Shown: positions 38,229-48,816 of the stretch, in pieces
Numbering within the stretch: the first letter of the stretch is position 1
Layout: every line of letters starts with the position of its first letter
Assembly (NCBI GenBank): GCA_033002965.1
Contig: JAURVB010003333.1
Location: 1-64,000 of the forward strand
DNA: 64,000 bases
Origin: Piper betle
Lineage: Eukaryota; Streptophyta; Magnoliopsida; Piperales; Piperaceae
Reading direction: 5' to 3'
Position numbers and translations under genes: made by a program
Notes under the pieces: model-generated
What the model saw: the letters and a program-made list of their open reading frames with translations, nothing else
Database searches by the model: none
Told to the model about the DNA's origin: nothing

Positions 38229-38233
<5 letters not shown>
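37466..38233. mobile_element. Hairpin-capped GC-rich element inserted in (TA)n
   Basis: The 768-bp block sits between two (TA)n runs. Its ends, AGGGGCATTTTGCTGTACTG on the left and, inverted, AGGGTAAAATGTTGCTGGCTG on the right, are similar. On the left are two perfect hairpins in a row: a 13-bp stem at 37484-37514 and a 15-bp stem, 3-nt loop at 37517-37549. On the right is a 16-bp stem, 4-nt loop at 38166-38201. Each end then has an A/T run leading into about 570 bp of extremely GC-rich sequence made of CCGCCACCCCGCCGCGCC-like minisatellite units (37750-38060). The CCGTTGGAT...ATCCAACGG hairpin core is the same as in the foldback unit at 25515-26224. The Pro- and Gly-rich open frames on both strands are compositional. 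Confidence 0.7.
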
Positions 38234-38274
<41 letters not shown>

Positions 38275-38680
38275 ATCATCTTACTCGGGGGCAAATAATG
38301 TTTCTGTCTCAAACTTTAATCTAGATTGTTCGATTTTAAGGACAACCCAAATTTGATAAAAAAATAAAAAATAAAAAACAAAACACCCCCCCTCCACTAC
38401 CACCATTATTTAGTACATAGTTAATAATAATATTTATTTATGATTTTAAATGTATGTTGTATGGGCAAGTGATATTATGCATATTATTATATTATTTTAT
38501 CGAATAGAGTTCGAGTCGAATTATGAGTCGATTTCGAGTCAAGTTAGATTTATAATCGAGCTGAGTCGAGTCAAACACTGTCTTGCTCAAACTCGAATAT
38601 TTAAATGACGAGTTTCGAGTCGAGCTAAATGCCAAATGCTCACGAACTAGTTCACTCAATTAGCAGTCTTAGTTGTCTGG

Positions 38681-41297
38681 CTTGGCATAATATGCAAAAA
38701 TACGATTAGGATTGATTCCACCAAAGGCTAGGTCTAGGTGAGACTAATTTGACAAGTATGAGATTTATTTATTTATTTATTTATTTGTTATTATTTATTT
38801 CAATAATATAACTTTTTTACATCACATACAACCATCTTCTTTTATCTACTCTTATTAATAAAAGGGGAACTCAATGCTAATCTCGAATTAAAAGTATTAA
38901 ATTTAAACAATCAAAATACAACGAAAATAAAAATTAAAAGCTTACTCACTACAAGAAATGAAACCCAAAACCTCTCCCAAAAGAAATTGTCTCGAACCAA
39001 CCGAGTAAGCGATCGGAGACCCCCAAAATTTTTAGGTTTCGACTATCATTCAATTTATAGAAGATAATAGTGATCATCTTCCCATGCACACAACTTGTGG
39101 ACCTTGTGTAATTTCCTTCTTCTTAGACATGGATATGACCTATTCAAGAACTAAAGTACATAGACAAAAATACGTTGATGACCAATTCTCTTGGATTGGA
39201 AAGAGTGAATTCCACTTACTTCCTCTTCTACATTCCACATGGTGCTTTAGTCCTAGGTTTGCTTATTTAAGTGTATAAAAGTCAAAAAACATGTATCATA
39301 CCAGGCCAATGTTCTTATTAATTTATATTGTTGCCTACCCTGTTTTCCCAACAGATCCACCTATATAGCCTCCAAATTTTATGTTCAAGAGGAAGAATGT
39401 ATGAGGACAATTTTGAAAGCTTAGTTTCACATCCTATTTTATTCTTATGACACACATTATGTGTGCTAAAGTTAAATATTTAACAGTTATCTTACTTAAT
39501 AAATTAAGATTTTTGACAAAGTGATTAAACCATGACATTTACGTGACATCAGAGCCAAAAGGTAGTTTGAATGTTGGAAGTATATGCCAAATGATGTTTT
39601 TTTCTTCGACATAGTTTACCTAATTGGTGAAAGTTTAAATTACACTTACATGCAGGGCGAGCAATTCTGTCTGTCTTAAACCGCCTCAAGTTATATTGTT
39701 AATAGCATACCCATTAAGATATTAATTACTATAAATTTTAAATTATTTTAACATGTTAACATGTTCATTTCTCATAGACGATTTCCTCCAATGTATAAGC
39801 CATTGAAAGTTCTATTTTTTTCGTGATTAGGCTTTGTTATTCTGTTTATTTTAAAATTATACATTTTGTATATTTTATAATGTTAATTGTTTTACTTAAT
39901 CAATACATTTCTTATGAAATATACACGTGAAGTGGATACATTAAAACTCAATGGTATTTTCCAACTACCATAGTCATAACTCTGTTGCATGTACATGGAG
40001 TGTTAAATAATAAATATTAAAAAGTGAGAACGCCCATAAATGGTTTTTCCTAAAACCACAAAGTTTAAATCATTTCGTTCAAGAAGTTATGGAGGGCATC
40101 TAACCAATTTTCAAATCTAGCTATTTTTCGAGGAGAATAATTAGCATCGGATGCAATTGATATTCCCTTCTAAGCTGACTTTAATATTAGCCGTTGGATT
40201 ATAAAGACAGTTCGATGATGAAAATATTTTTTATCTATTTTAAAAAAACTACCGTCATAAGATTTAAACGAGTGACCCGATTTAAAAGTTGCTAATATTC
40301 TTCTATCAGTAGTTATTAGTTGTTGATTCTTAACTTCCTTTTTCTAAAAGGATAAATCTCGTTCATTCAGGTCATTAAATAAGAAAAACCAATTATGCCA
40401 TCACCTCAATGTTATCTCAGATTATATATATGCTTCATGCTCTAGACCAGTCCACAAAATTAAAGGGGAGAGAAGGTTGGCAGCAGTTGGAGGAAAGTTT
40501 GCTCTAGTAATAAAGCTTTGGTCATAGCGGCCAATAGAAGACACCCATGGCTGCCTTCAACACGTCCACCTCTTACAAGTAGAAGCTTCGTATATACATG
40601 TTCAACATCTACGGAAAACTTACATTTTAACTCTTTTCTGATGATTCTACCTGCCCATAGGTCTAGGCGTGTGTGACCTTCTAACAACGCTATTGGATGT
40701 CATTTCACAACCAAATATTAGTGCTCGTTTAGCATTCATGAGAGCAAGACATTGACCCAGGCAAATGTCTAAGAATTGCGTGTTTCATTGACAAGAATGA
40801 CAATATATTGTCTTTCCAAGGTGTTGAATTTGGTGTCCTTGAGAGGATGTTGGATAACATTATTATGAACGAAGAACAGAACTACACACAGGAAAGTCAA
40901 GGCTTGGAAAGGGCCCAAGATAAAATGGACAGGCTCTGGGAATTTGGAAGACAAATTCAAAGGATCAGATACACGACAAGAGGACTTAAGCAGAGCGTGT
41001 GCAATGAAAAGGCCACGGCATGTATCTTGCCATCATCGTCATATATATATTTATGGATTTCAGCCTTCCTCAAAGTCTTGATAAACAATTCTGAAGTTTA
41101 GGGAAAGACCCACTCCTGCTATCTCTTCTCAATGTCCCGAATGAACTGTAGATTGTTTGTGTTGGGTTTCTACTTCTGGGATTGGGAGTTCTTGAGAGCT
41201 CTCCTACTCTTCTTTAACTAGCTTGGTGATCATCATACTTTGTATCAGTTCTTACTTGCCTTCAACCAGTGCATAGTACCTGTTGTAAGTTGCAAAC
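38681..41297. other. Intergenic stretch upstream of the HSF gene
   Basis: Mostly AT-rich. 38770-38800 is a short (TTTA)n. At 40460-41100 composition is more gene-like and frames are open on both strands, but I recognise no family and no consistent exon structure. It may be a decayed gene fragment on the minus strand. TATA boxes for the HSF gene cannot be singled out with confidence. Confidence 0.4.
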
Positions 41298-42171
41298 ATG
41301 GAAGGGGAGAGGGAAAGGGGGCTGCTAGCTTGTGCTAAGAGATCTTCCACGCCCCCGTTCTTGTTGAAGACACACATGCTTGTGGAAGATCCGGCCACCG
41401 ATGATATTATTTCATGGAACTCGCTAGGAACCTCTTTTGTGGTCTGGCAGCCATCAGAATTTGCAAGAGACATTCTCCCTTCCCTCTTCAAGCACAACAA
41501 CTTCTCTAGCTTCATTCGCCAGCTCAATACATATGTAAGCACCAAGTATATATAAATTCATATTAATGTCAATGTTTTTATACATTACATACTTTTTCTC
41601 ATATTTAGTTTAAACATCTAAGAGCATTGAAAATTGGATTGGGTATTCAAAATAAAAGAAAATGCTTATTTTTTTAATTACTTAAAGCTTTTAGGATAAA
41701 TGGTAATACGATTGTTTCACCGATGATTGTAGGGTTTTAGAAAGGCCTCATCGGGACAATGGGAGTTTCAGAATGACATGTTCCGGAGAGGGGAGGCTGA
41801 CCTACTATCCGAGATCAGGCGAAGGAAAGCATGCAGTGGTAAGGCTGCCGGCCATGCACCGACCAAAAATAAGCAGTCAGGAAGTCGACGACGATAATTG
41901 GTCATCGTCAACATCGGCATCGTCGGAGCAGAACAGTCTCACGGACGAGAACAAGAGGCTGAAGAGGGAGAACTGTCAGTTGATCTCGCAGCTGCGAATC
42001 ATGAAGAGTAAGTGCCAAGCTCTTTTGGAAATGGTGGCAGCCCACAGCGGTGGGAAGTCTGGCGCCGACACAAAACAGGAAGAATGCCCTAAACTGTTTG
42101 GGGTAAGGTTGGAGGTTCGTCCCGAGAAAAACCCAGATGCTCCAAGGAGTAGCAACATTTTCTTGGAGTGA
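41298..42171 (+). CDS. HSFB3: Class B heat stress transcription factor (HsfB3-like), one frameshift
   Basis: A nuclear DNA-binding protein of the class B, typically repressive, heat-stress factors. Exon 1 (41298-41534) encodes the first 79 residues: [61 protein letters not shown]. The intron (41535-41732) falls at the conserved HSF position, in phase 0. Exon 2 continues [20 protein letters not shown] and [10 protein letters not shown], completing the DNA-binding domain. After a one-base frame change near an A5 run (41865-41869) it reads [13 protein letters not shown], a heptad-type oligomerisation segment ([23 protein letters not shown]) and the repressor motif KLFGVRLE near the C-terminus, stopping at 42171. 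The frame break would delete oligomerisation and repression; whether it is real or a base-call error is open. B3 rather than B1/B2 rests on the VEDPATD/SWN and [12 protein letters not shown] wording and the terminal LFGV. Confidence 0.87.
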
Positions 42172-42636
42172 ACAAGGCGTTACAACCGAACACGAACAAA
42201 GTCAATTATGCATACACTATTGCCTATAGGCAAAGAAATGGATGGATAAATAGATAGATAAATATGCACTTAAAGAACCCATCGATGGAAACCAAGAAAA
42301 ATTATTTTGGCTGAAAACTAATCATGTTCATATTGTATGTAAATTTTGTGTTATACAGATTCCAAATGCATCGAAACAATTAAGTTTTGGATGGAGGACT
42401 CGAAGATATTCATTTCAACCAAAGATAAAGCAAATTGATTTGTTATTTTTCGGCAAAACAACACAACTACACACTCTAAATAAAAAACATGTGAATTTGA
42501 AAGGTAGTTGTAGGACTCTGGTCTACACATATATACAATAGAAATCAACTAATTTCTAAGTTTGCCTGGGATAGAAAAACGTACTTTTAAGTTTGTTTGA
42601 TAAAAAAAGAATCTATCAGCTAAATTTGGAAGAAGG

Positions 42637-42681
<45 letters not shown>

Positions 42682-45600
42682 TGCCGATAAAAACCTACAG
42701 CAATAAATATTAAATAATATATATATATATCTTTTAAATGTATATTTCTTCTTTACTTTTTCAAAGTGGGTTTTCTATACGCCTCAACACAAATAATAAA
42801 TTAAAAATAAGAATATTATTACCACTTGTGCACCTCTCCACCACACCAAATAAAAAAATTTCCAAAAACAAACGTACTTGTGACTATTTTAAAAAATATG
42901 CCTACGAAAAATATGGTAATCATTGAATTAAAACTAAGTCAAAGTGTACATCCGTGACGGATGAACAAAGTAAATAAATTTATCGATGATATTTTAAATA
43001 TATATTAAAAGAAATATTAATATTTAAAATTTACTAAAATTATGTGAATTTATATTGAAGTTATCACATCTACATGATTCTTATAAATCCAGCAAGAACT
43101 AGACCTATATTTATATATTATCCATATGTCGGACTTAGATGGAAGCTTTTATTACATTTCTAAAAGTCGTATTGGTTAGAGAGAATTCTAAAAGAAAAAA
43201 TTTATAAACCTTGTAAATATCAAGACCTATACCTATATATACTAAGCATCTATCAGTGTGAGAGTGAGATATAGTTTTTATTATGTAAATCAATATTCAT
43301 CTATAATTCAACGATAGGTCAGTATTTATTAGAGCAAAAATTATTTGACCCCTTGTCTAGGTCAAAATTATCACATGGCCCCCTGGATTGTGTCAATTTT
43401 AAATAATAACATAGCTAACCCCCTTTTCAAAAATAATCACATAGCCATCTTGCTTTTAAAAAATCATCACTTAGCCCCCTTCATATCTAATAATGATAAA
43501 TGATTTTTGATAGTATTTATCATCCATCCCTCCTAAGAGAATAATTTCATAAGTATCAATCACACCATGGTGGATCAATCTTTATGGGCAATATGGAGCC
43601 TAAAAATCATTCGGATTTGGAATTATCAAGATTAAAATACTTTAAAATGTTATAATAATTCTTATTAGGACGTGTGCTTTAGTTTAAAAATAATATTTAT
43701 ATGCTCATTGGATCCAAGTGGCTGAGGTATTACTTATGCTAATGGGAATAGAGGTGACAATCAAAGGAGTCGAGTTGAGTTCAACTATATTCAAGATCAA
43801 CTAATTTATTTCGGGTTCAAATCAAGCTCAAAAGTCTTCAAGCCAAATCACATTTGATTTAAACACAGGAAAGCTTGACCATTATATATATGTATATATA
43901 TGAAACTTGAGATAAAATTAATTATAAAAGTTATAATAATTCAATTTAATTTTATGCCAAATAGTTTGTTTTTTAACTTTTCAAAGAATCTTTCATGAGT
44001 GTTCATGAATAATCAACTTATTCAATCTTATATTATGATGTAAAACCATCAGTATGAAATAATTATATTTATTATTATTTTTATATTTTATGCAAATAAC
44101 TATATAAAAATTATGTAAATTATTATATTTTGAGTCAAGCCGAATGGAGCACACAATGGCTTAACAAAAATAAATTCGAGCCAAACATTGAGTTCGATCA
44201 AGCTATTAGCACCACTAAGTGGGAATTCTATGAGATTTTAAATAAATGAAGGTTATTAAAAGCAAAAGCAACCACAATTTGTTCAAACTTATAATAACGT
44301 ATATGTCACATTATTTAATCTCTCCCTTAAACATATAAATTGCAATTCAGCTTATAGTTGCATTCATGAGAAGCTCATAGAAATTTTTGGCTTCTTTAGT
44401 TTTTCAAAACTACCGGCTCATTTGACACCTTACGATACACTACATGTAAAAAAATTAGAAAAATACGGTTACGTTTTCACGTTCTCCACCCACGTTCAAT
44501 AAAAACCATCACTTTTCTTCAATTCATCTACCGTCCAAATGAGATGGTAACTACCCAACGTGGGTGAAGAACGTTGGTCATCAACATTGAAATAGCATGA
44601 TTCAAAAATTATTGCAACCATAAATGCCTTCAAGTAGCCCAAAGATATCATTTTTTCAATTATAGCACATGCCTAACCCCGATAAGAGTTCTCATAGCAT
44701 CTTTGAAACATTTTTATCTTGACAAGTTAGGAATATCAAGATTGTATGCCAACAAAGTTAGATAGGCATGATTTGAAAAATAAAATAAAGCAAAAGTCAA
44801 GAGTTAGATGATAGTGAATAACCTAAATTGTCCTAAGTTGACTCGTCTCTAGAGCAAGTTCTAGCTTCTAAATAATAATCACTCATCTAGAATATAATAA
44901 TTATTTTGAATTAAAATATAGCAAAAATAAGTTATTTTACATAGATTTTCTAATATTGTTAAGCATGACTCAGTTTTATATTTACCTCTTTAAAGTCCAA
45001 TGTTTATCCTATAGAATCTTATGTAGACATTTAATGGTAGTCATTAAATTAAAAATTACATTTATCGTCTTAATATTAACTAGATGCCAAGGACAGGCTG
45101 AGAATGAATGTGAGATCAGAAAGAAAGGGCTAAAAATGCATGTGAGAAAAAAACAGAATCTTATTTAGATAGTTTTTTTCTCTCATATTCACTCAAAAAG
45201 CCCCTTTTGGCTTCCCTTTCATTCTTGGCACTCTTTAATGCCTTATTCATTCAAAGCCGTTGTACATAATTTTTAACTCAAAAGATAAGTACGCAAGATT
45301 TAAATAATATTTTACGCGGATAAACACTTGTGAGTTCACGAAGCTTTCTTTTCTTCAACCCATCAAGCTATGAAATAGCACTTAGCAGCTCTCCTCCATT
45401 AAGTGTTAGTTCTTTCATGTTTATCTTGAGAATGTCCACATAACTACCCTCTACATAGTGTAAACAACACACCTAAAATAACCCTAAACTCCTATGTTCC
45501 AACATCGGTCACAGGCTCGAGGAAAATAGTAGGTCACAGCACAGGAAAGAGCAGTCTAAAGAGCTCATCATATCAAAACAAACACTTGAAATAGATATAC

Positions 45601-46073
45601 CGACACTACAAATTACAGATTCCAATCAAAAGCGCCATTGACCATAGCAAATATATAGTTCAACATCTCAAATAATTGTCAAGTAACAATTCAGACATAC
45701 TTCACCATAGATAAATAAACGAATCAAACAGTACATTAGCTAATAACTGGTATAATTCTTGTAGAACAGGTACTGTTTCAATGGCCAGTGATGGATGACC
45801 TGATACCACACAATCCATTGTCACAAGATTGAAAAACAAAGTTGATGAAACAAAAAGAAGGCAATCATCAATAAGCATAAGCACAAAAACACAATATTAC
45901 ATCAATCCCTGTTATCGGAGTACCAGAATTGAAGCAAGTCGAAGCAACCAAATAACAAATTAAAGAGAAAAAAAAGCGCCCATTATTGTTTGCTAAGGTT
46001 ATTTCACATAGATAAAATTATTATCATAGAAACCCTAATCCTTGCCGCGACAGAGACTACCTCAATCGACGAT
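42172..46073. other. AT-rich intergenic stretch between HSF and NAA10
   Basis: No gene recognised. (AT)n tracts lie at about 42640-42680 and 42718-42730. Around 43350-43480 a phrase of the type ATCACATGGCCCCC recurs three to four times with changes. At 43750-44210 are AACTCGA-type repeat remnants. The last 120 bases would be the NAA10 3' UTR. Confidence 0.5.
42640..42680. repeat. (AT)n microsatellite
   Basis: About 40 bases of uninterrupted TA dinucleotides. Confidence 0.9.
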
Positions 46074-46715
46074 TCACTCGGAGGAGGCGGTGGATGCGGC
46101 GGCGCCGGCAGCGGCAGGACCACCTTTGTTGGTGTGAGCCTGAGCCCCTTTCTCGGCCGGCTGCGGCAGCGGCGCGACGGACGAGCAACACCCTCCGCCG
46201 CCGTGGTGGTGGTGGTGGTGATGATGGTGGTGGTGTTGGTGGGGGTGGTACGACTTGCCCTTGAGCTGCTTGCGCATGTCGTAGGCGTCCTCGCCGTCGG
46301 CGTAGTACTTGGCCTCCACGTCGTGGATCTTGTACCCGAGGGTTTGGGTGTAGAGGTTGAAGGCGGCGCGGTTGCTGCGGCGGACGTGGAGGGACACGTA
46401 CTCGGCGCCATGGACGGTCTCCATGGCGTTCTGCGCGGCGGTCATGAGCTTGGTGGCGAGTCCGAGCTTGCGGTGGGTGCGGAGGACGGCGAGGGAAGTG
46501 ATATGGCCGTGGCACTCGGAGGTCTCCTCCTCCATCTTGGCCAGGACGTAGCCGACTATGCGGCCGCCGTAGTCCTCGGCGACATAGAGAAGCTGAGGCC
46601 ACGAGAGGATGTGGTAGAGGTAGTACTTCATCTGGTAGTTCTCCGGCAGGCACAGCAGGTTGCAGGCCTGCATCGCCAGCAGGTCGTCCATCGTCGCTTG
46701 CCTTATGCACACCAT
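46074..46715 (-). CDS. NAA10: N-alpha-acetyltransferase 10, catalytic subunit of NatA
   Basis: The catalytic GNAT subunit of the ribosome-associated NatA complex, which acetylates N-termini exposed after Met removal, working with NAA15. The 213-residue frame is intact and uninterrupted. It starts [19 protein letters not shown] and contains [20 protein letters not shown], the strand [32 protein letters not shown] with the acetyl-CoA loop RKLGLA (about residue 82-87), and [20 protein letters not shown] near the end of the fold. ATG at 46715 is the conserved family start. The C-terminal tail is unusual: a run of 11 His after HPHQ, then GGGGCCSS and an Ala/Ser-rich end, giving roughly 20 residues more than the Arabidopsis protein as I recall it. 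No intron is seen. It is the only protein gene here with no frame damage. Confidence 0.95.
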   Translation of the reverse strand: MVCIRQATMDDLLAMQACNLLCLPENYQMKYYLYHILSWPQLLYVAEDYGGRIVGYVLAKMEEETSECHGHITSLAVLRTHRKLGLATKLMTAAQNAMETVHGAEYVSLHVRRSNRAAFNLYTQTLGYKIHDVEAKYYADGEDAYDMRKQLKGKSYHPHQHHHHHHHHHHHGGGGCCSSVAPLPQPAEKGAQAHTNKGGPAAAGAAASTASSE

Positions 46716-48310
46716 CTTCCCCGGCGCCGGCGAGATAGGGTCCGTCCCCGGCGAGTCTGTGACGTCGCCGCCGCCGCCGCCGCCAACTGGTTGGGAATTG
46801 GGGAGGGTCGGGGATTGAGGGTTTGACGAAGAGATGAACTTGCTTCACTAACTCGGGTCGTCGCTAAACTCGTCTTCACTCTTAAATCAATCGCGATCTA
46901 TATTTCGTATAACTGCGAAACTCGGAATCGTATCTTAACTCAGTTGTGATCTATGGCCCACATCAGACCGGAGGAGACATCTACTCTTTATTAATTTACT
47001 CTTTTATTTTATTATGAATGGGAACTTAATGTCTAGAAAATCACCCAATAAAAATACAATTTTTTTAAAAATACAATAAAAATATATCTTACAAAAAATT
47101 ACGTGAACTTTAACTTCTAACTTTTTATCAATAAGAGTCTCTTTAATTATTTTAAAATAATATAATAAAAAATAAAATAATTATAATTAATATTTTTATT
47201 TAAATAAGATATATTTTTAAAGTCAATCACATTTTATATCTAATGATATTAAATTATTATAATATATATTATTATTCAATGATAATTTATATATAAAATT
47301 AATATTTATTCGATCTAGGTCATGTATAGTGCAACATCTTGCCTAATAAAAATTAATAAGGGAAACTCAATAATGACATCTGATTAAGGGTAAAAATTTT
47401 AACTAATTAAAATACAATAAAAAATAAAAATAATAAATTAAATTATTATCTTTTAGTATCTTTTACAATTAAGACATATTTTTATAGTCTATCATAATTT
47501 AGCTATATCTAAGATAATACATTATTATAGTCTATCTATTTGTTTTACGATAGTTTATTTATAAAATTAAAATTTATTTTTACTATATGTTGTGCATTGT
47601 GCACTATTTTGCCTGGTTAATATAGAAAGAATTGAGCTAATTTAATACATAGAGTCGAGTTTTGTTATTTTTATTTTTTAAAAAAAATTGAGTTAAATTT
47701 GTCATGTTTAGTTAGTTTAAAAAATGAGTTAATTTAAATTATTTTTATATTATTTTATATTTATTTGGTCAAATCTTTTTTCCCCCTACCTTTTCTTTAC
47801 TATTAATAAGGTGTTTTGATATCTTTAATTATCTTTCTAATATTTAGTTATATAATAAGGTTATTTTTATATTTTTTTCTTCAATTTATTTTTGAAGTAT
47901 ATTTGAAATTTAAATTAAGTTCATATGTTCACATTATAGTTCTTTACATTATTTTATTGTTTTTTATTTTATGTTGGATGCCATTTACTGAAGTTAAATT
48001 TATTTCTATCGATGATTTCTATAAGGCTTAGTGGGACATCCGGAGGGAATGTATTTTATATTGAAATTATTTATAAGTAATGAAATTTTTACTATTCTCT
48101 AATTAAGAAAGAAATATTTTTTATTTTCAAACTTATTATATAATTTAAGATTTGTAAGTTAATTTTTATAATTAAAATTTTGTTAAATATCTTTTGTTAT
48201 TATCTTGCTATTATTGTTTAGTGAAACTTTTATGATCAATGTATGACTAAATTTATTTTTTATGGCCAAATTGCTTGATTTCTTTTAGAAAAAGTGAATG
48301 GGCTAGCTCC
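46716..48310. other. AT-rich intergenic stretch upstream of NAA10
   Basis: The first 150 bases are the NAA10 5' region, with a TC-rich leader. Beyond that are about 1.4 kb of strongly AT-rich DNA with two loosely similar segments (46980-47330 and 47340-47620), each ending in TATAGTGCA or TGTGCA plus TTGCCT, probably two old copies of one repeat. No gene is recognised. Confidence 0.45.
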
Positions 48311-48816
48311 TTCGTTATGTGTAGGGCTACTAAACGAGCAAGAGAGTCGAGCTCAGCATGTTTTCGAACTTGATTCGAGATCAATAAGTTTTGAACATTT
48401 ATTGTCGAAATCAACTCGAATATTTTTTATGTTGTTCAAATTTGAATACACTAAACTGTTTAATTTTAACGAGCTTGAAATCCAGCTCATTTGTGAGCTC
48501 ATAACTAACTCGAAAATAGGCCCAGGCCCGCGCTTAATTATGCCTAGCCCAAGCCCAATTACAATTTCTATTTTTCTCGTAACTAGGCCTAGGCCACGCT
48601 CAATTAGGCTAGGAGCAATTACTATTTCTATTTCTGTGGTACATGTATCCAACAAACAAATAATCATGCCATGCGTGGATTGAACACTGAATACGTGAAC
48701 ACTAAACACGTGACCTTCACGACTTTAAGACGATGCTCTCCCAACTTAGCTATCTGATGCTATTTTGTTATTTTATTTTGTATAAATAAATATAACCAGC
48801 TATAATTAAGCTTGTT

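Larger units (their letters stand above)
37140..38680 (-). repeat. tRNA-headed dispersed repeat, copy 1, split by a GC-rich element
   Basis: The left part (37140-37440) and right part (about 38270-38680) match, in the same order, the sequences on both sides of the solo LTR at 48817-51991. Shared phrases include GTAGGGCT.CTAAACG.GCAA.GAG, TATTTTTTATG.TGTTC, TTTTGTTAT...TATAAATAAATATAAC, AAGGAC.ACC, and TATTTATTTATGATTTTAAATGT. The left part carries pol III box-like sequences on the minus strand. (TA)n sits at the split. Class is uncertain: a SINE-like or composite element. Confidence 0.6.

Noticed and set aside
37514..38272. Long Pro/Arg/Ala-rich open frames on both strands
   Set aside because: They follow from the GC-rich minisatellite, show no domain, and run through both hairpins of the inserted element.
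40460..41101. A protein gene upstream of the HSF gene
   Set aside because: Open frames exist on both strands but none matches a family I know or has convincing exon borders; left as unresolved.
41833..41875. Short intron that would remove the HSF frame break (GTAAGG to AAGCAG)
   Set aside because: It would be only about 39 bases, shorter than plant introns normally are; a one-base indel is simpler.
45990..46826. 278-residue frame on the plus strand
   Set aside because: Antisense shadow of NAA10.
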